A DNA stretch of 64,000 nt, taken from positions 1,798,001 to 1,862,000 of the forward strand of contig NZ_FNTG01000001.1 in NCBI RefSeq assembly GCF_900104795.1. The letters run 5' to 3'. A model generated the notes under the pieces. It was given only the letters and a program-made list of their open reading frames with translations. It was not told the origin of the DNA and searched no databases. Source of the stretch: Burkholderia sp. WP9. Lineage in GTDB: Bacteria > Pseudomonadota > Gammaproteobacteria > Burkholderiales > Burkholderiaceae. Below are positions 47,995-56,163 of the stretch, piece by piece; the stretch's first letter is position 1; every line of letters begins with the position of its first letter. The position numbers and the translations under genes were made by a program.

Positions 47995-50619
47995 TCAACT
48001 CTTCCCGCCCGCCTCGCCTGCCGTAGGAATCTGCGGAGGAATCGGCGCTGTCTGCCCGGTGGGCGGCGGCGCCGGCCGCGGTTCGTGCGAAACATCGCGC
48101 GCCACGGCGAGAGGCGCATGCGCGGTCCGCGCCGCCGCGGCCCCCGACAATGACGCTGCTGGCGCCTCCGCATGCCCATGCGGCCCCATCCCCGACACTT
48201 CGTCGTCCTGCAAAGGCTGACCTTCGCTATCCTTCGACGACGTATACACACGCATCTGCGGCACCGGAATCTCGATGCCCGCTTCGTCCATCTTGCGTTT
48301 GAGACGCAGATTGAAGGCGCGCGCCACGCTCCACTGCTGTAGCGGCCGCGTCTTGATCTGCCCTTTCACGACCATCCAGTTCGGATCGAAACGGTCCAGC
48401 CCCCACACTTCGATCGGCCCGAGCATCTCGCGACGGTAGCGGAAGTCGGCCATCAGATCGGCGCCGACTTCACGGATCAGTTGCGTGATTTCATCGACGT
48501 CGGTGGAGAACGACATGCGCACCTCGAACACCGCATACGCGAAATCGCGCGACAGGTTCTTGACGATCTTGATCTGCGAAAACGGAATCGCGTGAATCGC
48601 GCCTTGGCCGTCGCGCAGGCGCACCGTGCGGATCGACAGATGCTCGACCGTGCCCGCGTGGCCGCCGTCCACATCGATCCAGTCGCCCACCGAAATCGTA
48701 TCTTCGATGATGATGAAAAGCCCCGTGATCAGGTCGGTCACGAGCGACTGCGCGCCGAAACCGATCGCAAGACCAATCACGCCGGCGCCCGCCAGCAGCG
48801 GCGTGACATTAATGCCGAGATTGGCCGCCGTCACGATGCCGGCGATCGTCATGATCGTGACGAGCAGCACGTTGCGCAGGAGCGGCAGCATCGTGCGGGC
48901 GCGCATGCTCGGCGCGCGCGCCTTGTTGCGCGGGCCACCCGGATTGAGCGCTTCAGTGATCGCGGTATCGACCAGAATCCACAGCAGCCAGGCGATGAAC
49001 ACGGTGGCGATGATCGCCGTCACCGCGTGCGCGATGCCACGCGCCGCGACGTTTTCCTCGACCACGGCCGCAAGCGAGACGCCCCACAAACGCGCCGCTA
49101 GTTCAAAGAAGAACAGCCACACGAAGAGCGTCAGCAAGGTGCCGGAAAAACGCAGCAGGCGCGTGAGATACGGCGAGCGGCGACGCGTGCGCGCGCTGCG
49201 CGGACGCGTCAGGCGCAACACGATGGCCGAGACGAAAAAGGCCAGCACCAGCAGCAGCGCGGTCACCACGGAAATCTGCAGCACGTTTTCGTTCGACCCC
49301 GAGCCGCCGAGCGTGGCGACCACCGACGCGGTGGCGAGCACCAGCACGGGCACGTGCCACAGCGCGGCGAGCACGTCGAAGGCGTCGGTCGCGGCTTTGT
49401 GATGGGTGCGCTGCTCGTAAGGCCGGTTGCGGATCAGATGCGCGACCGGCCGGCGAAACGCGAGCGCGAAATAGCCGGTGAGGACCGCGGCCGTCATGTT
49501 GGCAGCGGTCGAAATCAGCGCGGCGAGGTTCGGTCCGAGCTGATGCGCGACGTCGTAATTGACGGCGGCGTCGCCGAGCGCGCCGCACACGCCGACCACG
49601 AACAGCACGCGTCGCGCGTGATCGATCAGCAGGCGCACCGCGATCCGCCGATGCCCCGAGCCGAACAGTGAAAACATGATCAGACAGATCGCGGAGAACA
49701 CCGCGCCCGCCACGATCGCATACGCGACCACCATGCCGAGCGTGCGGCCGAGCGCATCGGGCATGGCGCGCACGAACAGCAGCGCGGCGAGAAAGGCGAT
49801 GATCCACGGCCCGACACGGCGCAGCGCGAAGATCAGCAGCTCGCGCGTGGTGGGATTCGGATTGAGCCCCATGATGATGCCGAAACGCCGGTACAGCCGG
49901 TGCTGCACATAGATCAGCGCGGCGGCGCACGCGCCCCAGCCCACCAGCATCGCGATCATCGAAAACAGAACGCGGCCGAAGCTCTCGTGCCCCTGCCCTG
50001 AAATGATCGTGTAGAGCTCGTTGCCGGCGGCGTTGAAGCGTCCGCCCCAATAGCGGACCGGCGTGCGGCCCTGATGCACGTCGGATTCGAACGATGCAAT
50101 GCCCGACGCGATCGCGCCGAGCAAACCGGGGCTCGGTTGCGCCGGTGCGGCCGGCGCGACGTTTTGCGACACGTCGCGCAGCTTTTTGAGCTGGGCGACG
50201 AGCGCGCTGCGCTGCCGGTCGTTGTCGAGCGTGGAGATCACACTGTCGAGCGAGCGCGTCAGTTCCGCCTGGCTCGCCGGCGAGGGTGCGGACGCCGCCT
50301 CAGCCGCCGAGGCGCCGGAAGCGGGGGACGCGCTCACCGTCGCGCTGTTGATCAGGCTCTGCAAAGCCGGGATGACCGGCGCGCCGGTGGCGGCGCCAGC
50401 CGCGACAGCCGCCGTGGGCATCCAGCCGACGCACAGAATCAGCGCAAAGCAGGCCGCGGCCAGCCAGGCGCCGAGCCAAGCCGCGAGCCGCGGGCGCACG
50501 CCGCGGCGGACATCGCGCCCGCTACGGCCAGAAGGAAAGTGAACGGCGGCGTGGGTCGCCGGCTGCCCGCCGTTGAACGGCGCAGCCTCGGACTCACGCC
50601 GCAACGGGCATGACTGCAT
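47995..50619 (-). CDS. MscS-family mechanosensitive channel, large (MscM/YbiO-like)
   Basis: An 874-residue inner-membrane channel protein. A signal-like helix (about 45-75) leads to an Ala/Ser-rich and coiled-coil periplasmic region. About ten transmembrane helices follow. The MscS pore and beta domain lies near residues 590-780: VTPLLAGAGVIGLAIGFGAQ is the pore-lining TM3, followed by GDWIDVDGGHAGTVEHLSIR. The last 100 residues are an Ala/Pro-rich cytoplasmic tail. Large MscS proteins release solutes on hypo-osmotic shock. It is convergent with the dioxygenase gene. Confidence 0.92.
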   Translation of the reverse strand: MQSCPLRRESEAAPFNGGQPATHAAVHFPSGRSGRDVRRGVRPRLAAWLGAWLAAACFALILCVGWMPTAAVAAGAATGAPVIPALQSLINSATVSASPASGASAAEAASAPSPASQAELTRSLDSVISTLDNDRQRSALVAQLKKLRDVSQNVAPAAPAQPSPGLLGAIASGIASFESDVHQGRTPVRYWGGRFNAAGNELYTIISGQGHESFGRVLFSMIAMLVGWGACAAALIYVQHRLYRRFGIIMGLNPNPTTRELLIFALRRVGPWIIAFLAALLFVRAMPDALGRTLGMVVAYAIVAGAVFSAICLIMFSLFGSGHRRIAVRLLIDHARRVLFVVGVCGALGDAAVNYDVAHQLGPNLAALISTAANMTAAVLTGYFALAFRRPVAHLIRNRPYEQRTHHKAATDAFDVLAALWHVPVLVLATASVVATLGGSGSNENVLQISVVTALLLVLAFFVSAIVLRLTRPRSARTRRRSPYLTRLLRFSGTLLTLFVWLFFFELAARLWGVSLAAVVEENVAARGIAHAVTAIIATVFIAWLLWILVDTAITEALNPGGPRNKARAPSMRARTMLPLLRNVLLVTIMTIAGIVTAANLGINVTPLLAGAGVIGLAIGFGAQSLVTDLITGLFIIIEDTISVGDWIDVDGGHAGTVEHLSIRTVRLRDGQGAIHAIPFSQIKIVKNLSRDFAYAVFEVRMSFSTDVDEITQLIREVGADLMADFRYRREMLGPIEVWGLDRFDPNWMVVKGQIKTRPLQQWSVARAFNLRLKRKMDEAGIEIPVPQMRVYTSSKDSEGQPLQDDEVSGMGPHGHAEAPAASLSGAAAARTAHAPLAVARDVSHEPRPAPPPTGQTAPIPPQIPTAGEAGGKS

Positions 50620-50784
50620 GGCAATCCGTAGGAAAACGGGAGACGCCAGTGTAGCCGCAGTTTCGCGAGGAGCAACCTGACATGCGTAACCGAATGTTAG
50701 GACGCTTGCGCGGACTTCACGCGGCGAGCACCGCGCGCGCCCTGTTCAACCTCGCTCAGGCCTCATTTCCGGCTCATTTCACCC

Positions 50785-51432
50785 TCAATAGGCAACCGTC
50801 GCGATCTGACGGACGAATTGGCCCTGCTCCAGTTCATCGACGAAGGCAATCGCGTAATCTTCCGCGGAAATGCGACTATTGCCCTCGGCGTCGGCGATCA
50901 GCGTGTTCGCACCCGTGCGGAATTTGCCTGTGCGCTCGCCCGGCGCGATCAGCGCGGCCGGCGCGAAGAAAGTCCAGTCGAGGTCGGTAACGCCGCGGTA
51001 GTAGTCGAACGCCTCACGGTGCGCAAGCGCGATCGCCTTGTAGGCGTCCGGGAAGCCTTCCGTATCGACCAGTTGCTTGCCCGGCGCCACCTCCAGCGAA
51101 CCCGCGCCGCCCACCACGACGAGGCGCTTCAGGCCCGCCGCGCGCACCCCTTCGACGAGCGCACGCGTCGCCTTGCCAAGCGCCGCAAGATCGTCCTGCG
51201 GCGGCGCATAGGCGCTCGCCACCACGTCGTGACCGCGCACCGCGGCGCTCACGCTCGCGGCGTCGAGCAGATCGGCTTGCGCCGCTGTAAGATTCGCCAC
51301 GCCGGCCGGCACGCGCGCCGGATTGCGCGCCAGCGCTGTTACCTGATGCCCGCGGCGGGCGGCTTCCGCAGCGACCCGCGAACCGATCATGCCGGTGGCG
51401 CCGAACAACGCGATCTTCAACTGTTTGCTCAT
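50785..51432 (-). CDS. NAD(P)-binding atypical SDR (NmrA/YwnB-like) oxidoreductase
   Basis: A 215-residue Rossmann protein. I start it at 51432 (MSKQLKIALFGATGMIGSRV), with AGGAG 9 nt upstream. FGATGMIGSRVAAEAARRGH is the GxxGxxG cofactor site. KRLVVVGGAGSLEVAPG and DWTFFAPAALIAPGERTG match the YwnB/NmrA-like group, which often lacks the classical catalytic Tyr-x-x-x-Lys. A gene of this type next to an Rrf2 regulator mirrors the Bacillus ywnA-ywnB pair. A 19-bp palindrome 28 bp upstream matches one ahead of the regulator gene. Confidence 0.88.
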   Translation of the reverse strand: MSKQLKIALFGATGMIGSRVAAEAARRGHQVTALARNPARVPAGVANLTAAQADLLDAASVSAAVRGHDVVASAYAPPQDDLAALGKATRALVEGVRAAGLKRLVVVGGAGSLEVAPGKQLVDTEGFPDAYKAIALAHREAFDYYRGVTDLDWTFFAPAALIAPGERTGKFRTGANTLIADAEGNSRISAEDYAIAFVDELEQGQFVRQIATVAY

Positions 51433-51459
51433 TTTCACTGCTCCTGTCATTAACATATA

Positions 51460-51478
51460 TGTAACCACATTGATTACA
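51460..51478. promoter_or_regulatory. Candidate Rrf2 operator upstream of the SDR gene
   Basis: TGTAAC-N7-ATTACA; the palindrome extends to 8-bp perfect arms ATATGTAA/TTACATAT (51457-51464 and 51474-51481). The same pattern recurs at 52059-52077. Confidence 0.75.
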
Positions 51479-51576
51479 TATAACGAGGAAAAAAGAGGGG
51501 CATGAGCCCCCGTTTGTCTAAAGACGCGCGCTTCGAATAACCGATACGCGCCCTTCCGTTCTGCTTTACTGCCAAA

Positions 51577-52032
51577 TCACCCGTGCGAGCGCCGCTTGCG
51601 TTCGCGCAGCTTCTCGGCCCGCACTACGTCGGCCGTGGCGTCGGCCAGCGTGCGCGCGCCGAGCGAGGCCTCCATGGCCTGCTGCGCTTCGTCGATGATG
51701 CCGCGCAGCACGCCCTGAATGTTGCGCCCGACCATGCACGCCGGATTCGGCTCCTCGCGATGCAGCGCGAACAACTGCGCGTCGTCCACCGCACGATACA
51801 CCTCGAGCAAGGTGATCTGTTCGGGCGCCCGCGCAAGCAGCGCGCCGCCGCCCGCGCCAAGCTGTGACGTGGTCAGGCCCGCCTCCGCCAGCATGGTGAG
51901 AAGCCGCCGGATCAGCGCGGGATTCGTGTTGACGCTGCCCGCGATCATTTCCGAAGAAAGCGGCACGCCGTCCTGCAACGACAGCAGCGCGAGCACATGC
52001 ACCGCAAATGCAAACCGGCTACTCGTGTTCAC
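51577..52032 (-). CDS. Rrf2-family transcriptional regulator (YwnA-like)
   Basis: A 151-residue regulator of the Rrf2 family lacking the three-cysteine iron-sulfur cluster set (only one Cys, in NPACMVG). I prefer the GTG at 52032, giving VNTSSRFAFAVHVLALLSLQ as in relatives; a TTG at 52056 is the alternative and would add eight residues. The helix-turn-helix is around NTNPALIRRLLTMLAEAGL with the wing GAGGGALLARAPEQITLLEV. It is followed by the SDR gene. Matching palindromes lie upstream of both genes, implying auto- and target repression, perhaps redox- or electrophile-sensitive. Confidence 0.88.
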   Translation of the reverse strand: MNTSSRFAFAVHVLALLSLQDGVPLSSEMIAGSVNTNPALIRRLLTMLAEAGLTTSQLGAGGGALLARAPEQITLLEVYRAVDDAQLFALHREEPNPACMVGRNIQGVLRGIIDEAQQAMEASLGARTLADATADVVRAEKLRERKRRSHG

Positions 52033-52058
52033 AGCAAATCCGCCCGGCGACGACAATG

Positions 52059-52077
52059 TGTAACCATGGTAATTACA
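52059..52077. promoter_or_regulatory. Candidate Rrf2 operator upstream of the regulator gene
   Basis: TGTAAC-N7-ATTACA, the same 19-bp pattern as at 51460-51478 with different central bases. It ends 27 bp before the GTG start. Confidence 0.75.
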
Positions 52078-52119
52078 TTTAATCCGGCTGTCAAATGCCC
52101 TAGTAGCGCGGCCGGCATG

Positions 52120-52593
52120 TCACTTGTCCATCTGCTTTTGGGCATCGCCCGATTCGCCCGATGACGTCGAAGCCGCCGCATTCGCCGAAGACGCCGAGCT
52201 TTGCGCCGACCACTCCTGCAGCTTGCGCCCTGCCGATTCGAGGCTCTGGCCGGTCAGCGAAGCAGCCTTGCCGAGTTGCGCATTGGTCGCGCTCGCGGCG
52301 CTTTGCAGGTTGGCTTGCGCGGTCGACGCAAGCGCGTTGGGATCGATGTTGATGGACGGCGCGGAGGCCGATTCGAGGTTCTGCTGCGCGGCGGACCTGG
52401 TCGCGTCGACCTGCTGGCCGACATAGCTGGCCGCCTGATCGAGCTTCTGACCGGCAACCTGGGCGGCGTCGTTGAGCTTGCCGGCGACCTGGCCCGCGGA
52501 CGCGTCGTTCTTCTGACAGGCGGCGAGGCCGCCGAATACGACGGCCACGAACGCCGCACGGCGCAGCAAGGATAATCGGATAGATAAAGTCAT
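52120..52593 (-). CDS. Putative lipoprotein, Ala/Ser/Gln-rich
   Basis: A 157-residue protein with a lipoprotein signal ending in GGLAAC. The mature chain is Ala/Gln/Ser-rich and predicted helical, with repeated KLNDAAQVAGQKLDQAAS-like segments resembling apolipoprotein-type helices. No known domain. Its ATG overlaps the stop of the GNAT remnant upstream (ATGA), so it is probably cotranscribed with it. Confidence 0.75.
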   Translation of the reverse strand: MTLSIRLSLLRRAAFVAVVFGGLAACQKNDASAGQVAGKLNDAAQVAGQKLDQAASYVGQQVDATRSAAQQNLESASAPSINIDPNALASTAQANLQSAASATNAQLGKAASLTGQSLESAGRKLQEWSAQSSASSANAAASTSSGESGDAQKQMDK

Positions 52594-52823
52594 GTTTGAG
52601 TATGAGCCGCGTCGAGCGGCTTCCGCATGCGAAAACGCGCCAATGATACGCCGTTGCGCTGCACCCGCTCCTCAACGAGCATCTGGAAGCCCGCTCGTTC
52701 GAAGCTGCGGCGCGCGCCCTCGTCATAGTGAGGTGCGGCAAGCCCGGTGACCGCGGCGCGAAATAACATGGCGAGCGGCGCCGCATCCCCGGCGCGAAAG
52801 GTGTGCCATTCGAACATGTGCAT
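52590..52823 (-). pseudogene. GNAT acetyltransferase remnant with an internal in-frame deletion
   Basis: This 77-codon frame begins like a GNAT N-terminus ([20 protein letters not shown], then APHYDE). It then jumps directly to what looks like the C-terminal strand and helix of the same family (ARRSFERAGFQMLVEERVQR, then NGVSLARFRMRKPL). The acetyl-CoA-binding core normally between them, roughly 80 residues with the Q/RxxGxG/A loop, is missing, with the junction near 52715. The frame is intact and overlaps the lipoprotein start. It cannot be an active acetyltransferase. The family call rests on the two end segments. Confidence 0.65.
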
Positions 52824-52931
52824 TGCGTGATCCGTCGCGGTTCTGTCAAACGTAGTGGAGTAGACTGCTTGAGCTTATACGAGCGTCAAATGAGCATTCG
52901 CTGTGTTCCGTTGATCAATTGGAGGCATACG

Positions 52932-53513
52932 ATGGCGGCAAAGAAGATTCTGTTTCTGACCGGCGACTTCGCCGAGGATTACGAAACGATGGTGCCGTTT
53001 CAGGCGCTGCAGGCAGTCGGCCACGTGGTCGACGCGGTCTGCCCGAACAAGAAGGCGGGTGACCGGATCAAGACCGCGATTCACGATTTCGAAGGCGATC
53101 AAACCTATACCGAAAAACCCGGCCATCAATTCACGCTCAACGCCACCTTCGACGACGCCGATCCGCGCCAATACGACGCGCTCGCGATCGCGGGCGGCCG
53201 CGCGCCGGAATATCTCAGGTTGAATCACAAGGTGATCGAAGTCGTGCGGCAATTTGCCGAAGCGGGCAAGCCGATCGCCGCGATCTGCCATGCCGCGCAA
53301 CTGCTGGCCGCCGCCGACGTGATCCGCGGCAAGCGCATTTCGGCCTATCCGGCCTGTGCACCCGAAGTGAAAATGGCGGGCGGCGAATACGCCGACATTC
53401 CGGTCGACGCTGCGATTACGGACGCCAATTTCGTCACTGCGCCGGCATGGCCCGCGCATCCCGAGTGGCTGCGCCAATTCCTCGTGCTGCTCGGCACCCG
53501 CATCGAACTTTGA
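52932..53513 (+). CDS. DJ-1/PfpI-family protein
   Basis: A 193-residue cytoplasmic protein starting at 52932, with GGAGG 6 nt upstream; the open frame extends back without support. The nucleophile elbow is [10 protein letters not shown] (Cys119-His120). An acidic residue near the start (FAEDYE) and the PfpI layout are present. Relatives act as deglycases, chaperones or isocyanide/cysteine hydrolases; activity cannot be assigned. It is divergent from the GNAT remnant and lipoprotein genes. Confidence 0.9.
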   Translation: MAAKKILFLTGDFAEDYETMVPFQALQAVGHVVDAVCPNKKAGDRIKTAIHDFEGDQTYTEKPGHQFTLNATFDDADPRQYDALAIAGGRAPEYLRLNHKVIEVVRQFAEAGKPIAAICHAAQLLAAADVIRGKRISAYPACAPEVKMAGGEYADIPVDAAITDANFVTAPAWPAHPEWLRQFLVLLGTRIEL

Positions 53514-53654
53514 TCTTTTTGCCTGATCCACCGGCGAGCGCGCCGCCGCTTCGGCAACCCGCGCTCGCTAAAACTCCCCGCATTTGAGACTCGTCCGATA
53601 GTTTGCAACGAAAGGCTTTCCTATAGTCGCCGGCTGACTTGGGAGTGTTTTTCG

Positions 53655-53978
53655 ATGGAACTGATCGACTGGATCGTCATTCTCGCCGTCGTGTTGATGG
53701 CAATTGCCTTTTTCTGCGGACGCACGCCCGCCAACTGGTCGCGGGAAAATCGCGCGCGGCGCCTCGCAGGTATGCGCATGCTGGTTCAGGCCGCGTGTTC
53801 GGTATGGGCTGCGCTGCTGATCGTCGCGCGCGGCCTCTTTGCGCTGGACGGCCTGCCGGGCTTGCGGGCCACGCCCATGCAGGTCATGGCCAGTTCCGCC
53901 GTGCTCATCGCCTGCGGCTGCTACTGGTCGATTCGCGGCAGCCAGTTGCTCAAACCGCGCCGTCTCTTTACCGCCTGA
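53655..53978 (+). CDS. Small hypothetical membrane protein
   Basis: A 107-residue protein with three predicted transmembrane helices (about 4-20, 42-60 and 75-92). It has a Cys at FFCGRTPANWS and a basic loop RENRARRLAGMR that would face the cytoplasm. It begins with a GGGAG ribosome site. No family recognised. It converges on the sensor kinase gene with a 3-bp gap. Confidence 0.7.
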   Translation: MELIDWIVILAVVLMAIAFFCGRTPANWSRENRARRLAGMRMLVQAACSVWAALLIVARGLFALDGLPGLRATPMQVMASSAVLIACGCYWSIRGSQLLKPRRLFTA

Positions 53979-53981
53979 CGG

Positions 53982-55751
53982 CTATGGCGCACTGACGCCG
54001 GGTTCGGCATCCGCGGTATGCGCGGCAGGGCCGCCGCCGCTTGCGTTGCCCCTTCCACTTCCGCTCTTTCGTTCAAGAGCTTCCAGGCCCGTGCGGCCAT
54101 GGCGAACGGCGTGAACACTGCCCGCCGCCGGCGACCCGTGCGTACCGGCAGCCAATTGGGCGATCCGCACCTCAGCCTCAGGCAACGACAGATAGAACGT
54201 CGTGCCCGCCCCTTCTTTCGATTCCGCCCACACGCGTCCGCCATGCCGCTCCACCACGCGGCGCACAAGCGCGAGGCCGATGCCCTCGCCCGCCGCCACA
54301 TTGCCGTGCAAGCGCTGAAACGCATTGAATAGGCGCGGCAACGCAACCGCCGGAATGCCCAGACCGTTGTCCCTCACATAGAAGATCCGTAGCGAGTGCA
54401 CGCCCGGCGGCGCCGGCGTGGTACCGATCTCGATCCTGCCCTCACGCGACGGATCCAGGTAGTTCACCGCGTTGCCAATCAGGTTCGCGAACACCTGCTC
54501 AAGCGCGGTTGGGTCGCCCCATACCGCGGGTAATTCGTGCACGTCGACATGAGCATGCCGAGCCCGGATCGAGCCTTGCATCGCGTCGATCACGCGCGGC
54601 ACGATATCGCGCACCTCGACCTTCTGCTGCCGGTACTCCACCCGGCCGACGCGCGACAACCGCAACAGCGCGTCGATGATATGCGAGGCACGCAGCACCG
54701 CCGTCTGCAGATAGTGCAACGCTTCGCCGATATCCTCATCGACCACCCGTTCGATGCGCTGTCGCGTCTCGACCGTAAGCGACGACTCGCGCACCGCGAC
54801 GCGCAGTTCGTCGCACGCGCGGATCAGCTCCTTCGAAAAGCCTTGCAGGTTCACGAGCGGCGCACGCAGATCGTGCGACACGCTGTAAATGAACATTTCG
54901 TTTTCCTGGGTCTGCTGGCGCAAGGTCTCGTTGATCCGCGCGAGCTCGCTGGTGCGGCGCGCCAGGTCCGCCCGGAAGCGCGCCTGGATGCGCTCGGCTT
55001 CGAGCAGGCGACGGCTGGTCTCGTGCAAGGTCAGATCGAGGCGCGCGATTTCATCGCCGCCGGGGCCGATCGGCGCCAGCGGCTCATTGCCCGCGAGGCG
55101 CCCGGCATTGTCGGCGAGGAGCGCGAGCCGGCCGCGCACGCCGCGCGTGAACAACCAGACGGCTAGCGCGACGAATAGCAACGAGCCGAACACGGCGGCG
55201 ACCACCAAGGTCTGCTGCCGCTCGCGCGCGGCGTCGGCGGCATTGGAACGCAGCGTGTCGAGACGGCGCTCTTCGGCCTGGAACGCGGCGAGCTGCTGAC
55301 GAAAGCGGTCGAGCACATCGGTCGAGGCGAGTTCGCGGAATCGCGTCAGGACGTCGCGCTGCCGGCCCGAATGCAGCATGTCCTGAATGCGATCGGACCA
55401 TTGCCGGTAGCCTTGCACCGACTGACGCACCTGAACCACGCGTTCGACCTGCGCAGGGTTGTCCGCGACCAGTTCGGCCAGCTGATCGATACGCCGGTCC
55501 ACATCCATCCACACCGTCACGGGGGTGGCGAAGCGGGTGTCGTTGGCGAGCACCGCGCCGCGCAACGCCACGGACTCGCCCAGCACCGGATCGAGAATCG
55601 CGGTGGTCTGCCGCAGCACGTCTTCGCTATGGATGGCCCAGCGTTCCGCCTGGGCCGCATCCGACTGCGCCTTGACCAACCCGGACAGGAGCGCCAGTTC
55701 AAAGACAGCCGGAATTGCGATCAGCAACAGGCCTTTAGTGGTCAGTCTCAT
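53982..55751 (-). CDS. CHASE3-HAMP sensor histidine kinase
   Basis: A 589-residue membrane kinase. TM1 (about 7-27) and TM2 (about 182-203) flank a helical periplasmic CHASE3 sensor. A HAMP segment, a coiled coil and the phospho-acceptor His293 in IYSVSHDLRAPLVNLQGF follow. The N box is FANLIGNAVNYLDPSREG, the G boxes VRDNGLGIPAVAL and GEGIGLALVRRVVERHG. The C-terminal 60 residues are low-complexity. The dimerisation region is of the phytochrome-like type. No response regulator gene is adjacent, so the partner is encoded elsewhere. Confidence 0.92.
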   Translation of the reverse strand: MRLTTKGLLLIAIPAVFELALLSGLVKAQSDAAQAERWAIHSEDVLRQTTAILDPVLGESVALRGAVLANDTRFATPVTVWMDVDRRIDQLAELVADNPAQVERVVQVRQSVQGYRQWSDRIQDMLHSGRQRDVLTRFRELASTDVLDRFRQQLAAFQAEERRLDTLRSNAADAARERQQTLVVAAVFGSLLFVALAVWLFTRGVRGRLALLADNAGRLAGNEPLAPIGPGGDEIARLDLTLHETSRRLLEAERIQARFRADLARRTSELARINETLRQQTQENEMFIYSVSHDLRAPLVNLQGFSKELIRACDELRVAVRESSLTVETRQRIERVVDEDIGEALHYLQTAVLRASHIIDALLRLSRVGRVEYRQQKVEVRDIVPRVIDAMQGSIRARHAHVDVHELPAVWGDPTALEQVFANLIGNAVNYLDPSREGRIEIGTTPAPPGVHSLRIFYVRDNGLGIPAVALPRLFNAFQRLHGNVAAGEGIGLALVRRVVERHGGRVWAESKEGAGTTFYLSLPEAEVRIAQLAAGTHGSPAAGSVHAVRHGRTGLEALERKSGSGRGNASGGGPAAHTADAEPGVSAP

Positions 55752-55981
55752 GCATGCGCATTGGAGGTCGGTGGCCGGCAGATCATGCTCGGGGACGGCA
55801 CATTATGTCGGCGATTGCGTGGGAAAACAAAGAGGACACGCCGTTGACCGCCCATTTGCCGGCGAGCGGCGGCGAACGGAACCAATGAATGCCAATTGAT
55901 CGTCAGCATTTTGAATTAAACGTAAATCAAATCGAATATTTCGCCCCTATTTGGGTCGACCAGCCCGTAATCGAAACGTCA

Positions 55982-55998
55982 TGCACATTTATTGTGCT
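55982..55998. promoter_or_regulatory. NtrC-type enhancer site upstream of amt
   Basis: TGCACATTTATTGTGCT contains the NtrC core GCAC-N7-GTGC as a palindrome. It lies about 146 bp upstream of the predicted sigma-54 start. Confidence 0.75.
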
Positions 55999-56079
55999 GT
56001 TACGCGCCACTCGATTGTGCAGACCCATTCTGATGATAGTGGACGAAACCCACGCAGAATCCCATTCCGGTGCCGAATT

Positions 56080-56094
56080 GCACTGGTTCGATGC
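56080..56094. promoter_or_regulatory. Second, weaker NtrC-like site
   Basis: GCAC-TGGTTCG-ATGC matches GCAC-N7-GTGC at seven of eight core bases. It is close to the sigma-54 promoter. Confidence 0.4.
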
Positions 56095-56109
56095 GGCTCG
56101 GCACAAATT

Positions 56110-56125
56110 TGGCCCGCTTCTTGCA
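56110..56125 (+). promoter_or_regulatory. Sigma-54 promoter of amt
   Basis: TTGGCCCG at -24 and TTGCA at -12, with the standard GG-to-GC spacing (TGGCCC-N5-TTGCA). Transcription would start near 56136, 28 bp before the ATG. Confidence 0.8.
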
Positions 56126-56163
56126 TCCATTGCCCGCTTTTTTGGCATAAGCAGGACATATCG

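Noticed and set aside
52100..52849. 249-codon minus-strand frame over the lipoprotein and GNAT remnant
   Set aside because: It overlaps both in another frame; the lipoprotein signal and the GNAT-like ends support the other frames.
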